Part shown: in pieces, positions 22,883-31,349 of the stretch | Layout of the letters: every line of letters begins with the position of its first letter | Numbering within the stretch: position 1 is the first letter of the stretch | NCBI RefSeq assembly: GCF_001672815.1 | Contig: NZ_LZKK01000349.1 | Span: forward strand, 1-41,463 | Length of the DNA: 41,463 nucleotides | Origin: Mycobacterium sp. E796 | GTDB lineage: Bacteria; Actinomycetota; Actinomycetes; Mycobacteriales; Mycobacteriaceae | Direction of reading: 5' to 3' | Program-made: the position numbers and the translations under genes | Notes under the pieces: model-generated | What the model was told of the DNA's origin: nothing | What the model saw: the letters and a program-made list of their open reading frames with translations, nothing else | Database searches by the model: none

Positions 22883-23749
22883 GTGCGGTTCACCTACGCA
22901 GAGGCGATGACGGACTTTCGCTACTACATCCCGCTGGCCAAGGCGGCCGAGGCCGCCGGCTATGACGCCATGACGATTGCCGACAGCATCGCCTATCCCT
23001 TCGAATCCGACTCGAAGTATCCGTACACCCCCGACGGCAACCGCGAATTCCTGGACGGTAAGGAGTTCATCGAAACCTTCGTGCTGACGTCGGCGTTGGG
23101 TGCGGTGACGTCGACGCTGCGGTTCAACTTCTTCGTCCTCAAGCTGCCCATCCGGCCACCCGCGTTGGTGGCCAAGCAGATCGGTTCACTGGCCGCGATG
23201 ACCGACAACCGGGTGGGTTTCGGGGTCGGCACGAGCCCGTGGCCCGAGGACTACGAACTGCTGGGCGTTCCATTTGCCAAGCGCGGCAAGCGGATGGACG
23301 AATGCATCGAGATCATCCAAGGCCTCACCACCGGCGACTATTTCGAATTCCACGGCGAGTTCTACGACATCCCCAAGACCAAGATGACCCCCGCCCCGAC
23401 CAAGCCGATCCCGATCCTGATCGGCGGGCACGCCGACGCCGCGCTGCGCCGCGCGGCACGCCTGGACGGCTGGATGCATGGCGGCGGCGATCCGGAGGAA
23501 CTCGACGCGCTGCTCGCCAAGCTCAGGCAGTACCGCGACGAAGCGGGCAAGACCGGCCCGTTCGAGATCCACGTGATCTCGGCCGACGCCTACACCGCGG
23601 ACGGCATCAAGCGGCTCGAGGACAAGGGCGTCACGGACGTCATCGTCGGCTTCCGCATCCCTTACATCACTGGGTCCGACACCGAGCCGCTGGACAGCAA
23701 GATCCGCAACCTGGAGATGTTCGCGGAGAACGTCATCGCGAAACTCTAG
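22883..23749 (+). CDS. LLM class F420-dependent oxidoreductase (Rv0940c-like)
   Basis: This 288-residue luciferase-like TIM-barrel protein starts V-RFTYAEAMTDFRYYIPLA. Family features include the barrel segments GAVTSTLRFNFFVLKLPIRP, GFGVGTSPWPEDYELLGVPF, the phosphate/F420-side loop IPILIGGHADAALRRAARLDG and the final strand GVTDVIVGFRIPY. F420 use is likely by family; the substrate is unknown. GTG 22883 is preceded by AGGAAGG, and the N-terminus agrees with my memory of Rv0940c. The KstR box upstream suggests induction with lipid or sterol catabolism. It is convergent with the enoyl-CoA hydratase gene across a composite repeat. Confidence 0.9.
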   Translation: MRFTYAEAMTDFRYYIPLAKAAEAAGYDAMTIADSIAYPFESDSKYPYTPDGNREFLDGKEFIETFVLTSALGAVTSTLRFNFFVLKLPIRPPALVAKQIGSLAAMTDNRVGFGVGTSPWPEDYELLGVPFAKRGKRMDECIEIIQGLTTGDYFEFHGEFYDIPKTKMTPAPTKPIPILIGGHADAALRRAARLDGWMHGGGDPEELDALLAKLRQYRDEAGKTGPFEIHVISADAYTADGIKRLEDKGVTDVIVGFRIPYITGSDTEPLDSKIRNLEMFAENVIAKL

Positions 23750-23762
23750 CCGTCACAGGGCC

Positions 23763-23860
23763 TTCAGTGTGAGCTCACGGCTTTCAGTGTGAACCCGTGG
23801 CGCGATTCCTCCGGGTTCACCGCCCAGGAGTAACACCAAAAGCCCAGGCTTCACACTCAA
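23763..23860. repeat. Composite intergenic repeat (TTCAGTGTGA/TTCACACTCAA family)
   Basis: TTCAGTGTGA occurs twice 20 bases apart (23763, 23783). An imperfect inverted copy, TTCACACTCAA, lies at 23850-23860. Inside is a perfect stem, GTGAACCCG (23789-23797) with CGGGTTCAC (23812-23820). GCCCAGG is repeated directly at 23822 and 23842. The element fills the convergent gap between the LLM and hydratase genes and probably ends both transcripts. Its nested direct and inverted layout suggests a dispersed repeat unit. Confidence 0.65.
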
Positions 23861-23883
23861 AGTCCGAAGACGGCCGCCAAACA

Positions 23884-24690
23884 TCACAGCGGATCCCACT
23901 TCGGGGCCCGCTTCTCCATGTGCGCCCTGGCGGCTTCGGTCGGATTGTTGGTGAAGCCGCTGAGGATCTGGGTGCGGTTCTCCAGCTCGATCGCGTGGCG
24001 CAGACTCGGCGCGTCCAGCGCCGCGTTGAGCCCAATCTTGGTCTGCCACACGCCATACGCGTTGTTCTCCGCGATGGAACGCGCCAGCTTGAGCGCGGCC
24101 GGGATCAGGTCGTCCGGCGCCACCACCTCGTGCACCAGCTTGATCCGATAGGCCTCGTGCGCGTCGATGATGCGACCCGTCAGCATCAGCTCACGCGCGA
24201 CGCCGGCCCCGACGATCTTGGGCAGCAGGTAGCTGGTGCCCATGTCCATCGACGAGAAGCCGGCCTTGATGAACACCGATCCGAACCGGGCGTTCTCGGA
24301 CGCGACGCGGATGTCGCTGACCAACGTGAACGCCAGCCCGCCGCCGACGGCCACGCCGTTGACCGCTGCGATCACCGGGATGGGCAGCTCGTAGATCCGG
24401 GTGAACAGCTCGGCCAGGCGCACCTGCGAGTCGTAGTTGACCTTGAACGGCGGGCTCGTCGGCCTGGACTTGGTCCAGGCCTCGCCGGTGCCGCTGAGAT
24501 CGGCGCCGGCGCAGAAGCCCCGCCCGGCCCCGGTGATGATCGCGACCCGGTGCTCGCCCTCGCCGAGTGCATCGAGGGCCTGGTCGACGCCGCCGATCAG
24601 CGCCCCGTCGATCGCATTCAGGCGCTCCGGCCGGTTCAGGGTGATGCAGGCGATGTTGTCCTCGAGGGTTTCGAATTCCACTGCGGGCAT
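23884..24690 (-). CDS. Enoyl-CoA hydratase/isomerase family protein
   Basis: The 268-residue crotonase-fold protein starts MPAVEFETLEDNIACITLNR. The oxyanion-hole segments are GRGFCAGADLSGTGEA and AAVNGVAVGGGLAFTLVSDI. FGSVFIKAGFSSMDMGTSYLLPKIVG carries the active-site region, in which one of the two glutamates of true hydratases is replaced (Ser/Met at the usual Glu position). The protein may thus be an isomerase or another crotonase rather than a hydratase. It would act in fatty-acid or sterol side-chain degradation. The gene is divergent from the methyltransferase. I recall no counterpart at this place in M. tuberculosis. Confidence 0.85.
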   Translation of the reverse strand: MPAVEFETLEDNIACITLNRPERLNAIDGALIGGVDQALDALGEGEHRVAIITGAGRGFCAGADLSGTGEAWTKSRPTSPPFKVNYDSQVRLAELFTRIYELPIPVIAAVNGVAVGGGLAFTLVSDIRVASENARFGSVFIKAGFSSMDMGTSYLLPKIVGAGVARELMLTGRIIDAHEAYRIKLVHEVVAPDDLIPAALKLARSIAENNAYGVWQTKIGLNAALDAPSLRHAIELENRTQILSGFTNNPTEAARAHMEKRAPKWDPL

Positions 24691-24765
24691 ACGTGAACCG
24701 TAGGCGACATGGGTGTTTACCGGTGCGGCATACCGTGGTTTTGCCGCCCGACCGAAGGAGAGAGC

Positions 24766-25680
24766 ATGGCACGAACCGAAGACGACACCTGGGACCTGGC
24801 CAGCAGCGTGGGCGCCACCGCCACGATGGTCGCCGCGGCGCGCGCGGCCGCCACCAGGAATTCGCAGCCCGTCGTCACCGACGAGTACGCCGAACCGCTG
24901 GTCCGCGCCGTCGGCCTCGACGTGTTCACGAAGTTGGCCAGCGGCGAACTCGACTCCGACGACCTCGAGAAGGGCATCGGATTTCCCCGCATGGTCGACA
25001 CGTTCGCAGCCCGCGCCCGGTTCTACGACGACTACTTCGCCGCGGCTGCCAAGGCGGGCCTGCGGCAGGTGGTGATCGTGGCGTCCGGGCTCGACGCCCG
25101 CTCGTATCGGCTTGCGTGGCCGGCCGGCACAACGGTCTATGAGATCGATCAGCCCGAGGTAATCGCGTTCAAGACCGCGACGCTGTCGGAGATCGGCGCG
25201 GCCCCGACGGCCGAGTTGCGCACCATCGGCATCGACCTCCGCGAGGATTGGCCGGCGGCGCTGCAGGAGGCCGGATTCGATCCCGCGCAACCCACGGCGT
25301 GGCTGGCCGAGGGGGTGCTGATCGGATTTCTACCGCCGGACGCCGAGGTTCGGCTGCTGGACTCGATCACCCCGCTGTCCAGCGAGGGCAGCCGCTTCGC
25401 CGCGGACTATGGGTCGCTCAACGACGCCTCGCGGGAGTCAGAGGAGCAGGCGCGGCGTACGACCGAGGGCTGGCGCCGCCACGGGCTCGACCTGGACATC
25501 GCCGCCCTGACCTACCCGGGCAAGCACACCGACGTCGCCGCACACCTGGGTGCCGACGGTTGGGCGACAACCACTTTCGCGCTCACCGACCTGTTCGCCG
25601 CGGCGGGCCTGCCGGAACTGCTTGAGACCGAGCACGGCCCGGCCGCCACCATCAGCTTCGTGCGCGCGATCAAGACCTAG
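24766..25680 (+). CDS. Class I SAM-dependent methyltransferase (mycobacterial TIGR00027 family)
   Basis: The 304-residue protein is of the large actinobacterial family related to leucine carboxyl methyltransferases. It starts MARTEDDTWDLASSVGATAT. ARARFYDDYF precedes the SAM loop VVIVASGLDARSYRLAWPAG, and the acidic YEIDQPEVIAFK binds the ribose. TAWLAEGVLIGFLPPDAE is the next family signature. The substrate is unknown. ATG 24766 is preceded by AAGGAGAG. Mycobacteria carry many paralogues. Its stop overlaps the convergent FAH-MBL stop by 11 bases (25670-25680). Confidence 0.88.
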   Translation: MARTEDDTWDLASSVGATATMVAAARAAATRNSQPVVTDEYAEPLVRAVGLDVFTKLASGELDSDDLEKGIGFPRMVDTFAARARFYDDYFAAAAKAGLRQVVIVASGLDARSYRLAWPAGTTVYEIDQPEVIAFKTATLSEIGAAPTAELRTIGIDLREDWPAALQEAGFDPAQPTAWLAEGVLIGFLPPDAEVRLLDSITPLSSEGSRFAADYGSLNDASRESEEQARRTTEGWRRHGLDLDIAALTYPGKHTDVAAHLGADGWATTTFALTDLFAAAGLPELLETEHGPAATISFVRAIKT

Positions 25681-27622
25681 CCGCCGAAGTGCGCTTGGCG
25701 AGCCACTCGGCCTGCATCACCAGCAGGGCCATCACCTCCAATTGTGGTGTGTCCGGGTCGAGTTCGCGGTAGCGCTGATAGACGTTGACGACCACCCGCT
25801 CGGCGTCCAGCCAGCTCGCGTACTCGCCGAGGTCGATCGTGTCGGCGGCCTCGGCCCACGACAGGCCCTTGCGATGGGCGGCCTCGGCCTGGTCGGCGAC
25901 GTGCGCGAGATATCCACGGACCGCGCGGATCCCGTCCGGATCGGTGACCGGACCGTGGCCCGGCACCACGGTCGGGGCGTCGAGCGCGATCATCGCGTCG
26001 CATGCCGCGATCCAGTTGGCGATGGGGCCGGCCCACACGATCGGGGTGCAGCCGATGAAAAGCAGGTCGCCACCGAACAACACCCCCGCGTCGGGCACGT
26101 GCACCACCGAGTCGGCGGCGGTGTGGGCGGGGCCCAGGTTCAGCAGGTCGATGCGGCGCCCGCCGACCTCGACGGTGAGGTCGCGCTCGAACGTCTGGTC
26201 GGCGTTGCGCAGCTTGATGCCGCTGAAGTCGAAGTGCCCGAAGCGGTCTCGCACGTACGGCGTCGCGACCGGGCCGAGGTTGGCGGTCTGGGCCATGGCC
26301 AGCATCTCGGGCGCCATCCCGTGCGCGATCTCGTCGGCGGTGCCCTGCGCCGCGAGGATGCGCACCGACGCATCCAGCAGCTGGTTGCCGTGGGTGTGGT
26401 CGCCGTTGGAATGGGTGATCAGGGCGTCGGTGATGGGAGCGCGTTCGGTCATCGGCTCCATACGGGCGAGCATTTCGCGGGTCAGCGCCAGGTCGAACAG
26501 CGTGTCGACGAGCAGTGACGCGCCATCACCGGCGATCAGCCCGGCGTTGCTCCACCCGTAGCCGCCGTCCGGGAGCGTCCACGCCCATATCCGGTCGGCG
26601 ACCTCGTGCAGGCCGCGGGTGTAGGGCACCTTCGCCGGGGCCCGGTTTACCCGGGCCGGGGCGGGCACGGCGTCCGGGTTGCGCCGGGCGGCCAGCGGAT
26701 GCGGCGGAGCGCTGGCGCGAACGGTTTGCCGGGTCTCCCCCAAGCCCTGGACCCGCAGGGTGACGACGTCGCCGTCGTGCAGCCAGCCCGGAAACGATTC
26801 CAGTGCAGCGGGATTGAGGTGCTCGACGAGCGTGCAGGTGGGCACGGTTCCGGAGCCGATGACGTCGCCGGGCGTGAGCGGCACGCCGCGCGAGACGTAG
26901 GAGATGACCTCGCCGAAGGTCCAGTCCATCTGGGCGGTCGAACCCGAACCGATCACGGTGTCGTTGACCAACGCGGTCACCTGCAGGTCGAGCTTGCCGT
27001 CTCGCCGGTACGGCTCGAGCTCGTCGGGCGTCACCAGGTAGGGGCCCAGTGTGACCCCGCTGTCCTTGCCCTTGCCCTGCCCGATCGCGAGCTGGCCTTC
27101 CCGCTGCTGCAGGTCGCGTGCGGACCAGTCGTTGAAGATGGTGTAGCCGATGATGGCGTCTTCGGCTTGGTCGACGGTCAAGTCCTTGCCGCTGACACCG
27201 ATGACGGCGGCGATCTCCAATTCGAAGTCCTGCCAAGCGCTTCCGGGCGCCGTCGGTGCGTCTTCGTAAGGACCCAAAACTGTTGTGGGGCAGGCGAAGT
27301 AGAACGCGGGGATGCGGTACCAGGTGTCGGCGAGCACCCGGCCGCCGCCCATCGCGGCCTGGCAGTTGCGCATGTGATCCAAGAAGCACAGGGAGTCGCG
27401 GATCGACGGCGGGTGCGGGATCGGCGCCAGCACCGTCACGTCGTCGAGGCGCGCCACCGCCGAGGGGGAACGCAACGCCTCTTCGCCGGCCTGGCGCAGC
27501 CCGTCGGCGCCGCGGCCGATCAGGTCGAGCAGTGTCACGCCCGGCGGCATCACGTGGATGGTGTCGCCGGAGAGGACCCCGGTGCGTTCGTCGTCGTCGC
27601 CTCGAAAGGTCACCCACTTCAC
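25670..27622 (-). CDS. Bifunctional FAH-family / metallo-beta-lactamase-fold protein (Rv0939-like)
   Basis: The 650-residue fusion begins V-KWVTFRGDDDERTGVL. Residues ~70-290 form a fumarylacetoacetate hydrolase/HpcE domain with the metal-binding GSAWQDFELEIAAVIG, IIGYTIFNDWSARDLQ and PGDVIGSGT. Residues ~325-645 form a metallo-beta-lactamase domain with THSNGDHTHGNQL near residue 405, GPAHTAADSVVHVP and VVPGHGPVTDPDG. It is annotated in M. tuberculosis as an isomerase plus cyclase/dehydrase; the real pathway is unknown, with aromatic or dienoate catabolism most likely. GTG 27622 overlaps the ligD stop in GTGA, so ligD and this gene are coupled. Confidence 0.88.
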   Translation of the reverse strand: MKWVTFRGDDDERTGVLSGDTIHVMPPGVTLLDLIGRGADGLRQAGEEALRSPSAVARLDDVTVLAPIPHPPSIRDSLCFLDHMRNCQAAMGGGRVLADTWYRIPAFYFACPTTVLGPYEDAPTAPGSAWQDFELEIAAVIGVSGKDLTVDQAEDAIIGYTIFNDWSARDLQQREGQLAIGQGKGKDSGVTLGPYLVTPDELEPYRRDGKLDLQVTALVNDTVIGSGSTAQMDWTFGEVISYVSRGVPLTPGDVIGSGTVPTCTLVEHLNPAALESFPGWLHDGDVVTLRVQGLGETRQTVRASAPPHPLAARRNPDAVPAPARVNRAPAKVPYTRGLHEVADRIWAWTLPDGGYGWSNAGLIAGDGASLLVDTLFDLALTREMLARMEPMTERAPITDALITHSNGDHTHGNQLLDASVRILAAQGTADEIAHGMAPEMLAMAQTANLGPVATPYVRDRFGHFDFSGIKLRNADQTFERDLTVEVGGRRIDLLNLGPAHTAADSVVHVPDAGVLFGGDLLFIGCTPIVWAGPIANWIAACDAMIALDAPTVVPGHGPVTDPDGIRAVRGYLAHVADQAEAAHRKGLSWAEAADTIDLGEYASWLDAERVVVNVYQRYRELDPDTPQLEVMALLVMQAEWLAKRTSAARS

Positions 27623-29886
27623 TCGCGTACCACCTCACTTGGTTCCTTGTCCGGCCGCAGCCCGCGCCAACTCGATTGGCGCAACCGGTGATCCGGGGTC
27701 CATTCGCTGTAGCGCACCTCGCCGACGAGAACCGGTTCGACGAACGTCACCCCCTTGGCGTCCTGCCGGGGCAGCGGCGGGTGGAACGGGGATTGGTCGG
27801 TCTGCAACGGCGCCAGCGTCTTCTTCAGGTTCGCCAGGTCGCGTTCGGTGAAGCCGGTGCCGACGCGTCCGGCGAAGCGCAAACCGTCGGGCCCCGGGAT
27901 TCCCATCAGCAGCGAGCCGATGCCGCTGGTGCGCCCACCCTCGCCCGCCTTCCAGCCGCCGATGACGACTTCCTGAGTGTTCCAGTTCTTGTCCTTGATC
28001 CACGACGCCGAACGCCGGCCCGGCTGGTAGGTGGAGTCACGCTTTTTCCCGACCACACCCTCCCAGCCGTACTTCAGTGAGTGCTCGAGCGCCTGGGCGC
28101 CGTCACCGGGCAGCAGGTCGGGGACGATCAGATTACCCGCGGCGCCAAGGAATTCCAGCAGCTTGCGCCGGTCGGAGTAACGCGCCCGCAGCAGCGAGCG
28201 GCCGTCGAGGTAGAGCAGGTCGAACGCCCAGTACTCGACGCGGGAACCGCGACCCCGGTTTTGCATCGCGTGGAAGCTCGGCACCCCGTTCTCATCGAGA
28301 ATGACCGCTTCGCCGTCCAGCACCGCGTGATGCTCGGACAGATCGGCTGCGAGCGAACGCAAATCGGGATATTCGTTGGTGACTTCGCGGCCGCGCCGGG
28401 ACCGGATCCGCAAGTCGCCGTGATCGACCTCGACCAGGAGCCGATAGCCGTCCCATTTGCCCTCGAACGCCCACTGGCCGGCCTTGAGGGCGGCCACGGA
28501 GCCCTCTGAGGCGAGCATCGGCGTGATCGTGTCGAACTCGAAGACCTTCTGGTCCTTCATCCGGTGCGCCAGCCATTGGTCGCCGTTTGTTTGAATCAGC
28601 GCGTAGCGCCCGGAGATTCGATTGCCGTGCAGGTTGACGATCACCTCGTCGTCCTGAAACTTCTCCGCCTCGTACGTGCCCGCGTCCCAGATGACCACCT
28701 TGCCGGCGCCGTACTCCCCCTTGGGGATGTTCCCCTCGAACGAGCCGTATTCGAGCGGATGGTCCTCGGTGTGCACCGCGAGGTGGTTGACCGACGGGGT
28801 GTCGGGCAGGTTCTTCGGCACCGCCCACGACACCAGGACGCCGTCGCGCTCGAGCCGGAAATCGTAGTGCAGGCGGCGGGCGTGGTGCTCCTGGATGACG
28901 AACGAATTGCCTTGGCCGGTAACGGGTCTCGTCGCAGGTACCGGTTCGGGGGTTTTCGACGCGTCCCGCATGCTGCGATACTTGCTGAGGCGGTCGCTGA
29001 CCGGCGCGTCGACGTCGAGCGCCGCCAGCAGATCGCCGTCGCGGGCGACCCGGTCGAGCACTTCGTCGTAGCGGAGCTGGCCCACCGCCGGGTCCTCGAG
29101 TTCTTCCCAGGTGCGCGGCGCCGCGACGGTCGGATGTTCGCGCCCGCGCAGGGAGTACGGCGCGATGGTGGTCTTGGAACCGTTGTTCTGGCTCCAGTCG
29201 AGAAAGACCTTGCCCGCCCGCAGGCTCTTGGTCATGGTCGAGGTGACCAGCTTGGGCATCGCCTTTTCCAGTTGCTGCGCAACGCGTTTGGCCAACACCG
29301 TGGCGCCCTTGCTGCTCACCGGGTTGTCCAGCGGCGCGTAGAGGTGCACCCCCTTGCTGCCGCTGGTGAGCGGGAAGGTGGTCAGCCCGATGTCGGACAT
29401 CAGGTCCCGCACGGCATGGGCGACCTCGCACAGTTGCGGCATCGTCACGCCTTCGCCCGGATCCAGGTCGAAGACCAAACGCGTTGCCGGGCCGGGCTTG
29501 AGCTCTTGGGCCCTGCTCCGGGTCCACTCGGCGACGAACCGCCACTGCGGGACGTGCACCTCCAGCGCCGCCTGCTGCGCGATCCAGGCCAACCCGTCGG
29601 CGCTGTCGATGATCGGATAGGTCGTCGTCCCGGAACGGTGGGTGACGCTGGCCCGCGGCAGCCAGTCGGGCGCCGACGACGCCAGCTGCTTTTCGAAGAA
29701 CGACTCCTGCTCGACGCCGTTGGGCCAGCGCTTGCGGGTGGCCGCCCGCCCGGCGATGTGCGGCAGCATCACCTCGGCGATGCGGGTGTAGTAGTCGAAG
29801 ACGTCGGCTTTGGTGGTTCCCGTCGCCGGATACAGCACCTTCTCGGCGTTGGTCAGCTTGACCCGCGCCGGTGCTGTTGAAGCCAT
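27619..29886 (-). CDS. ligD: Multifunctional NHEJ DNA ligase LigD
   Basis: The 755-residue protein has the mycobacterial order POL-PE-LIG. POL (~1-290) has the metal Asp pair in FDLDPGEG and the third Asp in FLDWSQNN. PE, the 3'-phosphoesterase (~325-455), has HHARRLHYDFRLERDG. LIG (~460-755) has nucleotidyl-acceptor Lys477 in EGKWDGYR, DGEAVIL and EGVVGKKRDSTY. LigD fills, trims and seals Ku-bound double-strand ends. The ATG at 29886 follows a TAGGTT -10 by six bases, suggesting a leaderless mRNA. In M. tuberculosis ku is the immediate divergent neighbour; here a mannitol cassette of 2.3 kb lies between. It is about four residues shorter than the M. tuberculosis protein. Confidence 0.97.
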   Translation of the reverse strand: MASTAPARVKLTNAEKVLYPATGTTKADVFDYYTRIAEVMLPHIAGRAATRKRWPNGVEQESFFEKQLASSAPDWLPRASVTHRSGTTTYPIIDSADGLAWIAQQAALEVHVPQWRFVAEWTRSRAQELKPGPATRLVFDLDPGEGVTMPQLCEVAHAVRDLMSDIGLTTFPLTSGSKGVHLYAPLDNPVSSKGATVLAKRVAQQLEKAMPKLVTSTMTKSLRAGKVFLDWSQNNGSKTTIAPYSLRGREHPTVAAPRTWEELEDPAVGQLRYDEVLDRVARDGDLLAALDVDAPVSDRLSKYRSMRDASKTPEPVPATRPVTGQGNSFVIQEHHARRLHYDFRLERDGVLVSWAVPKNLPDTPSVNHLAVHTEDHPLEYGSFEGNIPKGEYGAGKVVIWDAGTYEAEKFQDDEVIVNLHGNRISGRYALIQTNGDQWLAHRMKDQKVFEFDTITPMLASEGSVAALKAGQWAFEGKWDGYRLLVEVDHGDLRIRSRRGREVTNEYPDLRSLAADLSEHHAVLDGEAVILDENGVPSFHAMQNRGRGSRVEYWAFDLLYLDGRSLLRARYSDRRKLLEFLGAAGNLIVPDLLPGDGAQALEHSLKYGWEGVVGKKRDSTYQPGRRSASWIKDKNWNTQEVVIGGWKAGEGGRTSGIGSLLMGIPGPDGLRFAGRVGTGFTERDLANLKKTLAPLQTDQSPFHPPLPRQDAKGVTFVEPVLVGEVRYSEWTPDHRLRQSSWRGLRPDKEPSEVVRE

Positions 29887-29892
29887 ATGGCC

Positions 29893-29898
29893 AACCTA
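29893..29898 (-). promoter_or_regulatory. -10 element for a leaderless ligD transcript
   Basis: On the minus strand TAGGTT fits TAnnnT and is separated by six bases from the ATG at 29886. No Shine-Dalgarno sequence is present. TTGACG lies further upstream (29924-29929) but at 25 bases is too far for a normal -35. Confidence 0.45.
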
Positions 29899-29933
29899 GT
29901 TGTTCGCACACGGGCGCCGGTACCGTCAAGACC

Positions 29934-31349
29934 GTGGTTCGGCTGAGCAACGCCACCCTGGGACGGATGCCGATCGCGACACCGGGCTATGACCGCGACG
30001 ACGTTGCTGTCGGCATCGCGCACATCGGCGTCGGCGGCTTTCACCGCGCGCATCAGGCGATGTACATCGACAAGCTGCTCGAACGGGGCCGGGCACGGGA
30101 GTGGGGCATCTGCGGAATCGGCGTGATGCCGGCCGACCGTCGGATGCGCGACGTCCTGCGCGCCCAGGACGGCCTGTACACGCTGGTATTGGAGCATCCC
30201 GACGGCAACCGCGTAGCGCGGGTGATCGGCTCGATCGTCGACTACCGCTACGCGCCAGACGACCCGCCCGCCACCATCGAGCTGCTCGCCGCCGCGACGA
30301 CCCGCATCATCTCGATGACCATCACCGAGGGCGGCTACCAGATCCGGGACGCGGGCTCGGTTTTCGGTCTGATCGCCGAGGCGCTGGCCCGGCGGCGCGA
30401 CCGCGGCATCGCCGCGCCCACGATCCTGTCCTGCGACAACATCGAGCACAACGGCGAGGTCGCGCGCCAGGCCGTCATCGCACACGCCGAACCGCTTGGA
30501 CCCGGGCTGGCCGACTGGATCGGCGAGCACGCCCGGTTCCCCAGCTCGATGGTCGACCGCATCACCCCGGTCACCACTCCGGAGATCGCGGCCGCAGTGG
30601 AACGTGACTTCGGAGTCGCCGACGAGTGGCCGGTGGTGGCGGAGGCCTTCGCGTCGTGGGTGCTCGAAGACGATTTCGCCGACGGGCGCCCGCCGCTGGA
30701 CGAGGCGGGCGTCCTGTTGGTCGACGACGTGAGCCCGTACGAGGCGATGAAGCTGCGGCTGCTCAACGCCGGTCACCAGTGCCTGTGCTACTTCGCTGCA
30801 CTGTTCGGGTACCGCATGGTCCACGACGCGGCGCGCGACCCGCTCCTGGCCGAATTCCTGTTGTCATATTTCGATTCCGAAGCCACGCCGACGCTGCGAC
30901 CGGTGCCCGGCATCGACCTGCCCGCGTACACCCAAGGGCTCATCGAACGCTTCGCGAACCCGGGGGTGCGGGACACGGTGGCGCGGTTGTGCGCCTACTC
31001 CTCGGACCGCATCCCGAAATGGCTGCTTCCGGTGATCCGCGACAACCTGCGCGCCGGCGGACCGATCCGGCTCGCCTCGGCCACCGTCGCGAGCTGGGCC
31101 CGCTACGCCGAGGCGGTCGACGAAGGCGGCGAACCGATCGAGGTGGTCGACAACCTGGCGGACTCGCTGGTGCCCCTCGCGCGGTCGCAGCGGCTGCATC
31201 CCACCGCGTTCATCGAGAACACCGACCTGTTCGGCGATCTCGCCCAGGAACCACGCTTCGTCGAGGCCTATCGCTGGGCGCTGGACTCGTTGCACGTCCG
31301 CGGGGCCCGGGCGACCCTGGAGTCGTTGCTGAAAGGTGCGGACCCGTGA
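29934..31349 (+). CDS. Mannitol 2-dehydrogenase-type polyol dehydrogenase
   Basis: The 471-residue long-chain dehydrogenase starts V-VRLSNATLGRMPIATPGYD. The N-terminal Rossmann region has GIAHIGVGGFHRAHQAMYID. The second domain carries the catalytic set K-x4-N-x2-H in MKLRLLNAGHQCLCY, characteristic of the family. The C-terminal helical domain is complete (DRIPKWLLPVIRDNL). Expected reaction: D-mannitol + NAD+ to D-fructose + NADH; related polyols are possible. GTG 29934 is favoured because family similarity begins there. Its stop overlaps the kinase start in GTGA. Only 47 bases separate it from the divergent ligD. No sugar transporter or regulator is adjacent. Confidence 0.88.
   Translation: MVRLSNATLGRMPIATPGYDRDDVAVGIAHIGVGGFHRAHQAMYIDKLLERGRAREWGICGIGVMPADRRMRDVLRAQDGLYTLVLEHPDGNRVARVIGSIVDYRYAPDDPPATIELLAAATTRIISMTITEGGYQIRDAGSVFGLIAEALARRRDRGIAAPTILSCDNIEHNGEVARQAVIAHAEPLGPGLADWIGEHARFPSSMVDRITPVTTPEIAAAVERDFGVADEWPVVAEAFASWVLEDDFADGRPPLDEAGVLLVDDVSPYEAMKLRLLNAGHQCLCYFAALFGYRMVHDAARDPLLAEFLLSYFDSEATPTLRPVPGIDLPAYTQGLIERFANPGVRDTVARLCAYSSDRIPKWLLPVIRDNLRAGGPIRLASATVASWARYAEAVDEGGEPIEVVDNLADSLVPLARSQRLHPTAFIENTDLFGDLAQEPRFVEAYRWALDSLHVRGARATLESLLKGADP

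Noticed and set aside
28564..29880. Long open frame on the plus strand opposite ligD
   Set aside because: It is a stop-free shadow typical of high-GC DNA. ligD on the other strand shows all catalytic motifs and third-position GC bias, while this frame has no recognisable domain.
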